Shown here in pieces: positions 31,825 to 43,239 of a stretch of 64,000 nucleotides of DNA. The translations under genes and the position numbers were made by a program. The stretch spans positions 3,970,172 to 4,034,171 of the forward strand of contig SDUX01000004.1 in assembly GCA_008729055.1 (NCBI GenBank), read 5' to 3'. The DNA comes from Pyropia haitanensis (Eukaryota > Rhodophyta > Bangiophyceae > Bangiales > Bangiaceae). The notes beneath the pieces were generated by a model. That model was not told the origin of the DNA and did not search any database. It worked only from the letters and a program-made list of their open reading frames with translations. The first letter of the stretch is position 1. Every line of letters begins with the position of its first letter.

Positions 31825-33567
31825 ATGGCGTTTGCGTCGCCCCCCCCGGTACTGTCGCCCTGCCGGCCCGCCCGCCCGCCCCGGCGGCCACTGCGGCTGC
31901 GCCGGTATGGCCCGCCGACGACGGCCGACGGGCGGCTGCGGCGGCTGAGCTCCCTCGCCTCCACCGCCGGGTCGCCGTTGCGGCAGGCCGGCGGGTGGCG
32001 ACCGTCGGTGCCGCCGCATGGAGCGCCGCGGATGGACGCGGGGGTGCCCGGGGCAGCGGCGGCGGCGGCGGCGGCGGCCGACGACGCGGCGGCCAACGGG
32101 GCATCGGACGGGGACTCGGTGCTGCGGGTGCGGGTGCGGCGGGTTGGCCACCTCACCGACTACTGTGACGCCGCGATGATCAAGCCGCACCCCAACCCGA
32201 TTCGCCGCGCCATGGTGGATGGCTTTGGGTTTGTGCCCGAAGGGGAGGTGGTGCTGAAGAATGTGGCCCTCCGCGCCGACGTGGCGGCCACGCCCGCGAC
32301 GGGCGGCGAGGCGGGTGCGGAGCTCGAGGCCGTCTGCCGAGCCGGGCAGGACGCGCCCGCCTATCTCCGCGCGGGCCCCCGGGAGACGGTCTACTTTGAG
32401 CCGCGGGCGGTGCGGGCGGCGATCGTCACCTGTGGCGGGATTGCGCCGGGTCTCAACACCGTCATCCGGGCGATTGTGATGACGCTGACGCGGGAGTACG
32501 GCGTCGAGACCGTCTTTGGCATTCAGAGCGGCTACCGCGGCTTTTACGCCAAGAACTGGTTGGCGCTGACCCCCGAGCTGGTGGAGAACATCCACAAGGA
32601 TGGCGGCACCTTTTTGGGCACCTCCCGTGGCGGGCACGACACAACAAGGATTGTGGACGCGCTCGAGACGCGGGGCATCAACCAGCTTTACGTGTGTGGC
32701 GGGGACGGCACCGTGGCGGGCGCGCTGGCACTCCAGGAGGAGATCATCAAGCGGCGGCTTCCCATTGCGCTGTGCACCCTCCCCAAGACCGTCGACGATG
32801 ACCTGTGTGTGGTGGATCAGTCGTTTGGGTTCGAAACCGCGGTCGGTGAGGCGCAGCACGCCATCAACGCGGCGGCGCGGGAGGCGCGGGACTTTCCAAA
32901 CGGCATCGGCCTGGTCAAGCTCATGGGCCGCAACAGCGGCTTCATTGCCGTCCACGCCGCGTTGGCGTCGGGGGAGGCCGACTGCGTGCTCATCCCCGAG
33001 GTGCCGTTTGCCATCTCGGGCCCCGGCGGGCTCCTCGAGTACATTGAACGACAGCTGGACGAGCGCGGCAAGGTCGTCATTGTCGTGGCCGAGGGCGCCG
33101 GCCAGGAGCACGTTGCCGACGCGGTGGGCGCGGCTCGTTCGCGGGACGCGTCCGGCAACAAGCTCCTGTCGGACATTGGGCTGCGGCTGCTCAACGACAT
33201 CAAGGCCCACTTTGGTGGCCCCTCCGGCAGGGAGGTGTCGTGCAAGTACATTGACCCTACGTACATGGTCCGCAGCGGCCCTCCCTGTGCGGGCGACAGC
33301 CTACTGTGCACCCTGCTGGCACACTCGGCCGTGCACGGCCTGTTTGGGGGCCACTCGGGGTTTATGGTCGGCCCTGTTAATGGCGTCAACGTGTACGTGC
33401 CATTCCGAGAGGTGGCGGGCAAGAAAAAGGTCGTGGATGTGGGGAGCGGCCGCCTGTGGCTGCGGCTGCTGTCGAGCACGGGGCAGCCAGACTTTGCGAT
33501 GCCAGACGGGCAGCCGGCGCACCGGGGCTCGTCGGCCGTGTCGTCCGTGTCATCCGACTCGATGTAG
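31825..33567 (+). CDS. PFK: ATP-dependent 6-phosphofructokinase, plant type
   Basis: Phosphorylates fructose 6-phosphate to fructose 1,6-bisphosphate in glycolysis. An unbroken frame of 580 residues. The core is of the plant/protist long PFK group: AIVTCGGIAPGLNTVIRA, YRGFYAKNW, CGGDGTVAGA at about 291-300, LPKTVDDDL, DQSFGFETAVGEAQHAI, KLMGRNSGFIAVHAAL, EVPFAISGPGGLLEYI. The Gly in GGDGT, where pyrophosphate-dependent enzymes carry Asp, points to ATP as donor. The first 100 residues are not conserved; they are rich in Arg, Ser, Pro and Ala and could be a plastid or mitochondrial targeting region. If so, in-frame later Mets would not be the start. The C-terminus is Ser-rich. Confidence 0.93.
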   Translation: MAFASPPPVLSPCRPARPPRRPLRLRRYGPPTTADGRLRRLSSLASTAGSPLRQAGGWRPSVPPHGAPRMDAGVPGAAAAAAAAADDAAANGASDGDSVLRVRVRRVGHLTDYCDAAMIKPHPNPIRRAMVDGFGFVPEGEVVLKNVALRADVAATPATGGEAGAELEAVCRAGQDAPAYLRAGPRETVYFEPRAVRAAIVTCGGIAPGLNTVIRAIVMTLTREYGVETVFGIQSGYRGFYAKNWLALTPELVENIHKDGGTFLGTSRGGHDTTRIVDALETRGINQLYVCGGDGTVAGALALQEEIIKRRLPIALCTLPKTVDDDLCVVDQSFGFETAVGEAQHAINAAAREARDFPNGIGLVKLMGRNSGFIAVHAALASGEADCVLIPEVPFAISGPGGLLEYIERQLDERGKVVIVVAEGAGQEHVADAVGAARSRDASGNKLLSDIGLRLLNDIKAHFGGPSGREVSCKYIDPTYMVRSGPPCAGDSLLCTLLAHSAVHGLFGGHSGFMVGPVNGVNVYVPFREVAGKKKVVDVGSGRLWLRLLSSTGQPDFAMPDGQPAHRGSSAVSSVSSDSM

Positions 33568-34448
33568 GAGGGGGGGGGCCCGCGCCCGTGTCGGTGCACC
33601 TCTCGAGATGTGCAAGCCTTTCCTCTTTTGATGCTGGACCAGACGTGGGTGTGATTTTCTTTTTTGTACTGTTGCCTGTACCTTGGCATCCAACGGGGAC
33701 GCAGCGCACCCGGCAGGGCCTGGCACATCTCCTGTGTCACCAGGGCGGGGGCGGCAGCCGACGACACGTACAAGCGCGAGGAAAAAAGAGAGAGCGCATG
33801 GTAGCAACCGCTTGGACAGCCCACGGCACGTGGACCACACCATCCCCACCGACACAGACGCAAGGCAAAAACGCGCGCGCACCAGCCCCCCGCCACGCGG
33901 CCCCGCCCCGGGCGCACCGCCCACACCGCCGACGGACGCGCACCCCCACACCGACCCGCCAGCGGGGCACGCCCACGCCGCCCGTCGCGGGGGGGCGCCG
34001 GTGGCGTGGCGCCCCCCCCCCCACCCGTCGGCGGCGCACGGCGCACGACGGCCACGCCGGCCGCCGTTGCCGCCGCCCGCGCCGCCGCGGCCGCGACGCC
34101 GGGCGCGGCGTGGCGGCACGCGGCGGCTGGCCGCCGGGGGGGGGGGGGGAAGCGGCGCGCCGCGCCGCCGCGGCCGCCGCCGCCCGGCCACCGGCCGCCA
34201 CGCGTGCCGCGGCCGCCACGCGGCGGGCCGCACCGCCGGCCACCGCGGCCGGCCGCCGCGGGACAAGCAGGCGTGACAAGCCGCCGCGGGCACCCCCCCA
34301 ACCGCCCCACGGCACCGTGTAGGCGCCAGACGGCAGAGCCGCACGCGGTCCGCCAGCAGCGCGCTCGCCGTGCACGCCTATTCCCCACACCGCCCCCCCC
34401 CCCCCCCCCCGGCCCCCCCGCGCCCGCCAAGCGCCGCGTCCCCCCCAG
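33568..34448. other. Convergent 3' intergenic region
   Basis: Between the 3' ends of phosphofructokinase and EED. A T-rich tract lies at 33655-33665, 88 bases after the phosphofructokinase stop. The rest is GC-rich with C runs. No gene seen. Confidence 0.55.
33655..33665 (+). terminator. T-rich tract after phosphofructokinase stop
   Basis: T-rich tract in the sense strand, 88 bases after the stop codon, at a distance like that after the stomatin-like gene. Candidate 3'-end signal. Confidence 0.25.
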
Positions 34449-35972
34449 CTAGGACGCTCCGCCCTCCCCCGTCGTCTCCCACCGGTACAGCGTGCACGTG
34501 TCGCTAACGGCGACGAGCGTGGTGCGGTCGGGCGAAAACGCGCACTGCCGGACGACGTTGTGGCAGTCCCTGGCGCGGAGCGTCTGGTACGGCCCCGCCC
34601 CCCCCGGCGGCACCGCGCCCGTCCCGTCGTCCCCCCCCGTGTCAATATCAAACACCTCGACGGTGCCGGCAATGGTGCCGACGGCGACCAGCTCCGCCGC
34701 CGCGTCCACCCCAAACCGCAAGAACCAAATCATATCGCACGGCGCGAGCGCGTACTCCCGCAGCGCCCAGTAGTTGTCCTTGGCCGACGACAGGTCGGGG
34801 GGGGCGGCGGCGGCGCCGCCCGCCGCACCCGCGGCCGACGGCGCCACCGTGCCGGGCCGCCACAGCACCAGCCGCTCGTCGTTGGACTTGGAGAGGATGA
34901 GGTCCCCGATGAACGCCGCGCAGTCCACATAGTGCCGGTGGATGCGGCGGGACGAGAAGAGCGGGAACTGCTCCATAACCGGCAGCCGCGGCGGCGGGGC
35001 GGCACAAGCGCCACCGCCGTCGCCGCCGCCGCCGTCACCGTCGCCGTCGCCGTCGTCGCCGTCGCCGCCGTCGCCGCCGTCGCCGCCGTCGCCGCCGCCG
35101 CCGTCGCCGCCGTCGTCGGATGCCGACGGCGCGCGCGTCACGCTCCCAGCGCCGCCATTGGCGGCGACGACGCCCACCATGGGCGCCGACGCGGCGGCCC
35201 CCCCCGGCGCGGCCGCCCGGCGCTTGCGCTGGCGGTCCCCCCCGTGGGCCCCCCCCCCCCCCCTCGGCCGCCTCGGCCGCCGCCGCGGCCTCGTCGGCGA
35301 CCTTGTGGCTCGCCTCGGCGGCGCCCTCCAGGCCGTCCACCCCCCACACCTTGACGCTATTGTCGTGCCCCGCCGACACAAAGCGGTTGCCCACCGCGTC
35401 CCACGCGCAGGAGAGGACGTCCCCCCGGTGGCCGCCCTCCCCCCCAAAAATCGCCACGCACGCCCGCGACCGCGTGTTCCACAGCCGCAGGCTCTCGTCC
35501 CGGCTCGCCGTCAGCACCAGCGCCGGGTCGGACGGGTGCACCGCAACGTCGTTGATGGCCTCCCCGTGGCCCGCCAGCGCCGCCACCCCCGCCCGGCCGC
35601 TCACGTCAATGACGCGGAGGACGCCCTTGCGGCCGCCGGTGAGCACCCAGTGCGCGCCGCCGCCGTCGGCATTGTACGTCCAGCCGACGGCGTAGTAGGC
35701 CTCGGTCGGGTCCTCGTCCAGGTAGGCCTGCAGGAGGCGCGTCTTGGCGGGCGTCGCCGCGTAGACGCGCACCGACGGGCCGCCGCAGGTGGCGAGGACG
35801 GGGTCGCCGCCGGTGGAGCGGGCGACCGCGGAAAAGGCCACCCCGTACAGCGCCTCCCCGTGCGGCTCGGTGATCATGTCGACGGGCTCCCAGTGTGGCC
35901 GCCGCGGGTTGGGGGGGGGGGGGGGGGGGGGGGGGCCGCCGCCGCCGCGGCGGCACCCTTGGACGGCGGCAT
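34449..35972 (-). CDS. EED: Polycomb protein EED/ESC/FIE (WD40)
   Basis: EED is the WD40 subunit of Polycomb repressive complex 2; it binds trimethylated H3 Lys27 and activates the methyltransferase subunit. The family signature is clear: ALYGVAFSAV, LQAYLDEDPTEAYYAVGWTYN, GGRKGVLRVIDV, HPSDPALVLTASRDESLRLW, GHRGDVLSCAWDAVGNRFVS, then FPLFSSRRIHRHYVDC, GDLILSKSNDERLVLW and a final VVRQCAFSPDRTTLVAVSD. A Gly/Asp-rich insert of about 100 residues splits the propeller between the fourth and fifth blades. The protein probably starts MPPSKGAAAA at 35972; the frame changes in C runs at about 35920-35937 and 35254-35264. The N-terminal region is shorter than in animals. Neighbour of HAT1 on the same strand. 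Confidence 0.92.
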
Positions 35973-37734
35973 TGGCAGCCGGTGGAGGGGCGGGAACACA
36001 GGGAAGAAACGGGGGGGGGGGGGGGGCGGCGGCGCGGGGAGGTGTGGAGGCGGCCGCCGTGGGCGTGCCGCCGCCGGCGGTGGTGGCCGCGCGGCGGCGC
36101 GCCACGCCGGCGCACACACGCCCGCGCCGGCGGCGCCGTGCCGACGCGCGCCCGCGCGGGTTCCCCGCCCGCCCGCCCGCCCGCTCGCCCGCCCGCCCGC
36201 CCGCCGTCGGCAGGCCCCGGCGGCGCGCGCCAGCCCGGCGGGCGGGCGTCCCCGACGGCCGCCCCGCGGCCGCCGCCGCCGTCCGCCGTGCGGCGTCTGC
36301 CGCCTGCCAGCGACGCCCGCCGCGGCCGCGCCGCGCGTCGCCCCGTCAGCGGGCAACGGAAGAGGTGTGGGGGGGGGGGACCGGGGGCGGGTGGCGCGGC
36401 CGCGTCGCCGCGGCCGCCGCGGCCGCCGGCGGGTGGCCAAAAAGGGCGGCCACCGCCGACGGGGCGTGCCGATTGGTCCGCCACGGGTCGGCCGGCCGTC
36501 CCCGCGTCAATGGTCGGCCGGCGCGCGGCGCCGACGCGCGCCGCCGCGGTGCTGCGCGGCGGCGGACGGGCGCGCCGCCGCCGTTGCCGCGGGCGGCTTG
36601 GTTGCTGCCCCCCCCCCCGACTCGACCCGCCCGTCGCGGCGGTGCGCCGCGCCGCCCACACCGCCGCGGCCGCCGCCGTGCGCGCACCGGCGGCGATGGT
36701 CTTGCTGCGCTCTTCCAAACCGGCACGGACGCGTGGCCGCGGCGGCAGCCGAGCGCGCGCCCCCCCACCGGCGCGCTGGCCTCCCCGTAGCTAGGGGGGT
36801 CCCCCGCCCACGCGGTGACGCTCCCCCCCCCCCCGCCCGGCGTCCCGCCGTGGCACCCACCAGCCACCCCCCCCCCCCCCCACCCCCCACGAGCCACGCC
36901 ACCACCGCGGCGGCGGCGGCCGCCGCCGCCGCCGCCGCCGGGCAGACCGCGGCGACCGCCGCGGCGGCCGTTGCCGGCTTGGCGCCGCCGCCACCGCGTT
37001 GGTGGAGGGGGGGGGGGGGGGGCGGCCGCCGCCGTCGCCCCCCGCCGCCGGCCGCCACCGCCGCCGCGGCGGCGGCGGCGGCTGGCCGCGTGCCGCGCGG
37101 CAGGCGCGGCTGTTGGGGGGGGGGGGGGGGGGGGGTAGCCGCGCCGGGGGGGGGGGGGCGGCTGTGGTGCAGGCGGCGCCCGCCACGGGCTGCCGTTGCG
37201 TCGCGGCGGCGGCGGCGGCGGCGGCCGTTGTTGTTGGCGCCGCGGGTGGCTGGCGCTGGGTGGACCCGCCGGTGTCGCGTCTGTGGGAATGGTGGGGGGG
37301 GGGGAGGGCGGTTTCGGCAGAGCGGTGTGTCTGCAGGGTGGGGGCGGGGGGACCACCAGGCCGGTATGGGCAGAGGGGGGGGGAGGGGGGGGGGGAAGGG
37401 TCGGGGGACCGGTGTGTCTGTAGGGTGGGGGGGGGGACCACCAGGCCGGCATGGGCAGATGGGGGGGGGGAGGGGGGGGTCGCGTCGCGTCGTCGCCGCC
37501 CGCCGCGTGGCGCGCGGCCGACGGGATGGCGGGTGCCGCCCGCGATGCTGGTGGGCGTGCCGCGTTGGTGGGGCCGGCTCGCCACGACGGGGCACCCGCG
37601 CTCGGGCGGTCGGTGCAATGTGGACGCCATCGCGTCGCGGGCGGCACCGTCGGCGCGCAGCGGCGGGCGCCGACCCGGTGCCGCGGCGGCCGCCGCCGCC
37701 GCCCCTCCTCCCGCCCCCCGCCCCGCGCAACCCC
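35973..37734. other. GC-rich intergenic region with minisatellite
   Basis: Between the 5' end of EED and the 3' end of HAT1. Very rich in G/C homopolymers and CGG/CCG sequence, with the two-copy minisatellite at 37324-37461. A long minus-strand frame runs through it, but it is the out-of-frame continuation of HAT1 and has no domain. Confidence 0.55.
37324..37461. repeat. Two-copy minisatellite, period about 87 bp
   Basis: GGTGTGTCTG at 37324 and 37411, and GACCACCAGGCCGG at 37351 and 37437, separated by G runs of different length. Two tandem units. Confidence 0.7.
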
Positions 37735-38459
37735 TCAGAGCCGCTGGAGCACCTCCCGGTACTCTGCCAGCACGTCCGCGTAGATCTCGGCGAGCTTGGC
37801 CTTGCGCGCCGCCCCCTCCGCGGCGGCGCCCAGCACCTCCTCCCAGTCCCCCCACAGCCGCCGCTTGACCCACAGGCGCCACGCGCGCCCCCCCCCCCCC
37901 GGGCCGACCCCCCCCTCATCGACGCCCGCCCCCCCCCCCCCCACCCCCCCCCGCCGTCCACCCCACGCAGCAGGTGCACCTCCACCACCCGCCGCGCCTG
38001 GCCCGCCGTCACCCGCAGCGACCGCCGCAGCCGCTCCGCCACCGCCGCCGCCGCGTCGTACGACACCCCCGCGGGGGGCGGCAGCAGCCCGGCCGCGGCG
38101 GCACGGCGGAGGTCGGTCGCGTCGCGGAGGCGGCGGCACGCCGCCGACGGGTCCTCGACGGTCACCTCCATCGCGTCCCGCGCCGCGGCGTCGGCGTAGA
38201 TGGCGGCGAGCAGGTGGCCGCCGTGGCCCGCCCGCTGGTGGGGGGGGACGACCAGCACCTGCGAGATCCGCACCCGGTCGCGGAAGCGGCCGCCGCCACC
38301 AGCGCCGCCGCCGCCGCCGCCGCCGCCGCCATTGCCGCCGCCGTCGCGGCGGCCGCGGCCGGTGCGGCCGACGCGGCCGCCCGCCGGCACGGCGGGCGGC
38401 GCTTTTTCGTACACCGCAAACGGGTAGATGGTGGCGTACGCGACAAGCTCCACCCCCGG

Positions 38460-38491
<32 letters not shown>

Positions 38492-38797
38492 TGCCACCGC
38501 CACCGCTGCCACCGCCGCCGCCGCCGCCGCCGCCGCCACCGCCGCCGTTGGCACCGTCGGCACCGCCGCCGCCAGCGTCCGCGGCGGCGGCGCCGTCGGG
38601 GAACCACCACGTAAACAAGACCTCCCACCGCGGGTCCGCGTCGTCAATATAACTGGCGCCGTCAATGTGGAGCATCGCGTGCGCCTGGATGCGCCTGTGG
38701 TACGCCCGCGCCGCGGGGTGGTCGGCCAGCCGACACTTGTACACCCGGTACACGCCGCGGCGGTTCGCACCCGCGGCGGCGCCATCGCCGCCGCCGC

Positions 38798-38844
<47 letters not shown>

Positions 38845-39476
38845 TTGACGACGTCGCCGCCGCCGGCCGTGTCGCCCGCCGTGGGCGGCCGCGGCGGCAA
38901 TGTATACTCGGCAACGACACACGACGGCGGCAGCGGCGGGGTCCACGGCGCGGCGGCGGCGGCGGCGAGCTCCTCGACGCTCCCGACCGCGCTCGGCGCG
39001 AGGTGCGGCGCCAGCAGGCCGACAATGTCCGTCTTGGCCCCGCGGCCGCCGGCGGCGGCGGCCGCCGGCGACCGCGTGACGTCGGCACGCTTGGCACCGC
39101 GGGCGCCTCCCCCCCCCCCGACACCCCCTCGTGGGCGCGCCACGGGCACGGCCTCCGCCTCCGCGTCCGACGCGCCGCCGCCGCGCCGGCGGCCGTCGCC
39201 GTCGGCGTCCTCGTCGACCGCCGCGTCCGCCGCGCCCGTGACGGCCAGGTACGACACCATCGAGCCGGCGGTGTAGAGCAGCCGCACCGCCAGGCCGGGC
39301 GCGTAGCCGACGATGGCCTCGTCGGGGTAGATTTGGTGGGTGAAGCGCGGCGCCGCGGCCGCGACGCCGGCCGAGCGAAGGCGGTCGGGGGGGGCAGAGA
39401 GGGCGACGGGGATGTCGGCGGGGGTGCGGATGAAAAAGATGGTGAGGACGTCGTTGGCCTTCAGGGGGCGGGCCAT
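37735..39476 (-). CDS. HAT1: Histone acetyltransferase type B, HAT1
   Basis: Acetylates new histone H4 on Lys5/Lys12 before assembly into chromatin. The HAT1 N-terminal domain is visible (FTHQIYPDEAIVGYAPGLAV, LYTAGSMVSYLAV), then YRVYKCRLADHPAARAYHRR, HIDGASYIDDADPRWEVLF, and the GNAT core ISQVLVVPPHQRAGHGGHLL with the acetyl-CoA loop QRAGHG, followed by the catalytic-region block VTVEDPS. Polyglycine and acidic inserts, not part of the family, interrupt the domain at three places. The frame changes in the C run at about 37929-37950; the next frame ends the protein with RAWRLWVKRRLWGDWEEVL and stops at 37735. The start at 39476 (MARPLKANDVL) begins right at the conserved region. Confidence 0.9.
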
Positions 39477-40786
39477 CGTGCTCAGCGGCGGGGAGGCGAG
39501 GAGGGCAGCGCAGATACGCCAACAGAGAGGAGAGGGGGAGAGGGAGTCAGGAGCAGAGACCGAATGCAAGGCAGGCCAGAGAAGCAGTCTTGTACGGCAC
39601 AAACAACCCTGGCCGACCTGGCGCCAAGGTGCTCGCTGTGCCGCACAGGTACGGCGCGTTTCCCAAACCACCGCGTCTGCGTCCGAGGCCAAGCTAGCTA
39701 GTGAGCATGACTCGCGTTGGCGCCCTCCGTCGCAGTTTTCGCGGGAACGAGGGACTGTGTCGACGAACATGCACAGGTGTTGGTGACACGTGCTACGGTG
39801 ATGCTGTGACACGTCGCGCAACGTGACGTACGAAATACACATTGTAAATTTAATTACACGCCAACACCTGATGTGCAGGTGGTTCCGGAGCGCGGACGGT
39901 GCGCCCTCTCGGCCGCTCCCCCTCTCTGGCGCGCCTCATGAAGCACCGCGCCACACCGGACACGCTCCCTCTCACTGCATCATCTGCCGTTTGCGCCCGC
40001 CCTGGCCGCGCGCGGCGGCGCCGCTACTGTCTAGGCCCTCCCGCCGGCCGTCGCTGCGGCGCCGCGGCGGGGCTGCGACGTATTTCCGCTTGCGGTTCCC
40101 CCCCCCCCGCCTACACTGTCCGTGCGGGACACGGGCGCGTTGGCCCGGCCGGGCGCCCGCCATGGGGACTCGTGTGCACCAAGCGTCGGCTGGCCCCCAC
40201 GCTCGCCTGCTCACCCCTGGCCGGATGGTTTGGTTGTTGGAACGTTCCCAACACACGCCGCCTGGCCGCCGCCCCCCCGCGGTGTCGCCCTGCTGGCCCA
40301 CCGGGGGTAGGGTGACCCCCTTTTCGCGCTACGGGCAGGTGTGATTGCCGTGTGTGTGCTTTTCGTTTGCGGTGACGCGGCACCCTGTGGCGTGCGTGGT
40401 CACCCCTCGCGGCACGGTGGAAGCTCCCCAGCGTGGCCACGAGGTCGGGAGGTGGCCGGCGTGGTCGTGGGCATCCTCGCTGGTGTCGTTTCTGGCGGTA
40501 CGTGCAGAGGCTTGGCCCCAACGTGCCTATTATCACCTTGAAGTGCGCCACTGGTGGGTGCCGCGCGGCCGCTGTCACGGCCACGGCAGCTGCGTGCACC
40601 TTGGCCACCCGCGGGCGGTGGCGCGACCCTCTTGCGGCTCGGGTGCCCCGCTGCGGTCCGTTGTTTCTGCCGTGAGGGGCGGCCCCCCGCGTGGCGGCTC
40701 CGCCCCATTCGCCTTTCCCCCCCCACCCCCCCCCTCGCCTCCCCTGCCCCTGCTTCTCTCTCCCCCGGACCGACGTGGCGGCCACG
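39477..40786. promoter_or_regulatory. Divergent promoter region HAT1 / kinase 2
   Basis: About 1.3 kb between divergent starts. An AT-rich core lies at 39820-39860. C runs at 40100 and 40720 flank GC-rich sequence. No recognisable gene; short frames lack domains. Confidence 0.45.
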
Positions 40787-43239
40787 ATGCGGCGCGGGTC
40801 CCTGCTTGGCTCGGCGCGGCCATCCTCCCCTGACGCCGCCGCTCGTGGCGGCCCGACGTCACCCACATCCCCGGCCGCCGCTGACGGCGTCAGCCCCGCA
40901 CGGCGGCGGTGGCGGGGCGGCTCCCCCCACGGCCACGGCCGCCGCCAGCAGTCGCCGCCCGCGTCGCCACCCGCGTCGCCGCTCTCTGGCGTCGCCCACC
41001 GGTCGTCGGTGGGCGCCAAGCTGGTCGCGGGCGCGGTCCCGCCCCTGTCCATGTGCGCCTACTCGTCGATGCTGCTGGAGGAGGGGGCACCGGCCGCCGC
41101 GACGGCGCTGTCACCGACCGCCCCCGCGGGCCCGCGCATGTCCCCCGCGGAGCGGCTGCAGCTCGTCTCCCAGCTGCCCGTCCAGTTTGAAGGGGAGCTC
41201 GACTTCAAGCCCCGCGCGTCGCGCCTCCAGTCGTCCCGCAAGCGGTGGGCGCAGCTGCGCGGCCGGACGGCGCTGCTGGTGTTTCGCGACGCGGCCGCCG
41301 CGGCGGCCGCGACGGGGCGCGGCAAGACCATTGACGGCGCGCAGCTGGTGGCGGTGTACGACCTCGGCGCCGCGACCGTCGAGTGCATGCAGAAAAAGAA
41401 CAACTGGCGCATCTGGCTGCGGCCGCGGTCCGAGGCGGGCGACTCCCTGCTGGAGCTGCCCTTTCTCTCTACCGAGTCGGAGCGCTCCTCGTGGGACGGC
41501 GACAGCGCGGGGGGGAGCTTGGCGAGCCTTTCGTACGCGTCTCGGGGGGGGGGGGGCTGGGCGGGGGCGGCGCGGGCGGCGCCAGCCGGGATGTCTGGGA
41601 CAGCCCGACCAGCTCATCGATTTGGGACTCGGCGCCTAGCTCGCCGCACCTGAGCTCCGCGTCGCTGCTGCCGCCGCGGAGCGGGCCGCTCCGGTCGGAC
41701 GGCGCGTCGCCGTCGCGGGTGCCACCGTCGCGGGGCACCCCGACGCACCTGGTCAATTCGCCCGCACCGAGCGCCATGGACGCGGTCTTCAAGCTCCGCA
41801 GCGCGAGCGACCTGACCGCCTGGTCGACGGTCCTGACGGTCGCGTCGAGCCTGGACACGCCCTGCTTGGCGGATTTTGAGGTGGGCGTCCCGATTGGCGT
41901 GGGCGGCGGCGGCCGCGTGTACGCGGTCCGCCACGTTGGTTCGACGACCGTGCACGCGATGAAGGTGGTGAACAAGCGTGGCGTCCTCTTCTCGCCGAGC
42001 ACCCTGCGCAACGCGGTGAACGAGCGGCTTGCGTTGGAGCGCCTCTCGTCGGGGCACCCGTTCCTGCTGCCCCTGCGGTACGCGTTCCAGACCGCGGACC
42101 ACCTCTTCCTCGTCACGGAGCTGTGCGACGCGGGCGACCTCGCCACCCACCTACGCAAGCAGCCGGGCCGGCGGTGTTCCGAGGACGATGTCCGCTTCTT
42201 GGCCGCCGAGCTGATCCTCGCGCTGGAGCACATCCACGCGCACGACGTGGTGTTTCGGGACATGAAGCCGGAGAACGTGCTGCTCGACCGGGAGGGCCAC
42301 GTGCGGGTGGCGGACTTTGGGCTGGCCAGCTTCCTCCCCTCAGCGGACGGGTGCGCCAACTCGTTGTGCGGGACGCCCAGCTTCCTGCCCCCAGAAATGC
42401 TCAATGGCAAGCCATACGGCATCCCCGCGGACATGTGGTCCCTCGGCGTGTGCCTCTTCCGCTGTGTGACGGGCAAGCTCCCCTGGGGCCGCGTCGGCCG
42501 CGCGTCGGCCACTTTCCGGTCCATCAAGAGCGACGCGGTCGAGTTCCCACCGTTCCTCGAGCCCACCACCGTCTCCTTCCTGGCGGGGCTGCTGGAGCGC
42601 AAGGTGTCGCGGCGGCTCACCGTCAAGGCCGCCAAGGCACACCCGTACTTTGCGTCGGTGGACTGGATCGATATCCTGGCCGGCAACGGGCCGGGCCTGG
42701 ACGTGGAGCCGACCGACGTGGCGGGCCGGTTCCGGCTGTTTGAGACCGCTGTGGACGGGGCGCTGCCCGACTTTCTGGGCGGCACCGCGTGCCCAGACGA
42801 GCTGGGCGGGGCCTTACCGCCGCCCGTCGAGGACGACCCGATGGTGTTTGAGGCGGACGTCGAGGCGGAGACGGCGGCGCGGTACGAGCACGCGCCCATC
42901 GCGGCGGTGGCGCGCAAGGTGCTGCTGGCGGGCGCAGCGGGCGGCGTCGACAGCCTGGCCGCCACCGCCACCGCCGCGCTCAGCGGCTGCCGGTCGGCCG
43001 ACCGGCCGGCGTCGCCCGCCGCGGCCGCCGCCCGCCCGGCGGTGCGGACCGACTGGGCGGGCCCGCGGGTGGCTCCCGCGCCGACTGAGAGCAGCCTCGC
43101 GACCACGCTCGTCGGCTACGAGTACTCGTCGGACCGGCCGGCCGCGTCGGCGGCGGGGCTGTCGGTGGCGCTCGTGCACCGCAAGTCGTCTGCGGACGTG
43201 CTGCTGTCCAAGATCGCATCCATCCGGTCGGGGAGCTGA
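40787..43239 (+). CDS. PH-domain AGC kinase, Akt-like layout
   Basis: A protein of about 817 residues. After a Ser/Pro/Arg-rich leader a PH domain follows (FEGELDFKPRASRLQSSRKR to DLTAWSTVL, with an insert in between). The kinase domain has GVGGGGRVY, HAMKVVNKR with the ATP-binding Lys, the AGC-type catalytic loop FRDMKPENVLL, DFG, and an activation loop SLCGTPSFLPPE, where PPE replaces APE. Near the C-terminus LVGYEYSSD matches the AGC hydrophobic motif with Glu in the phospho-site position, as in atypical PKC. The frame changes in the 13-G run at 41544-41556 between the two parts of the PH insert. The start at 40787 has a GCCACG context. Paralogue of the kinase at 1568-3607. Confidence 0.87.

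Noticed and set aside
36507..39842. A 1,111-codon minus-strand frame
   Set aside because: Only the part from 39476 to about 37950 is HAT1. Beyond the C run the frame is out of register and gives Arg/Pro-rich sequence; the true C-terminus is in the next frame.
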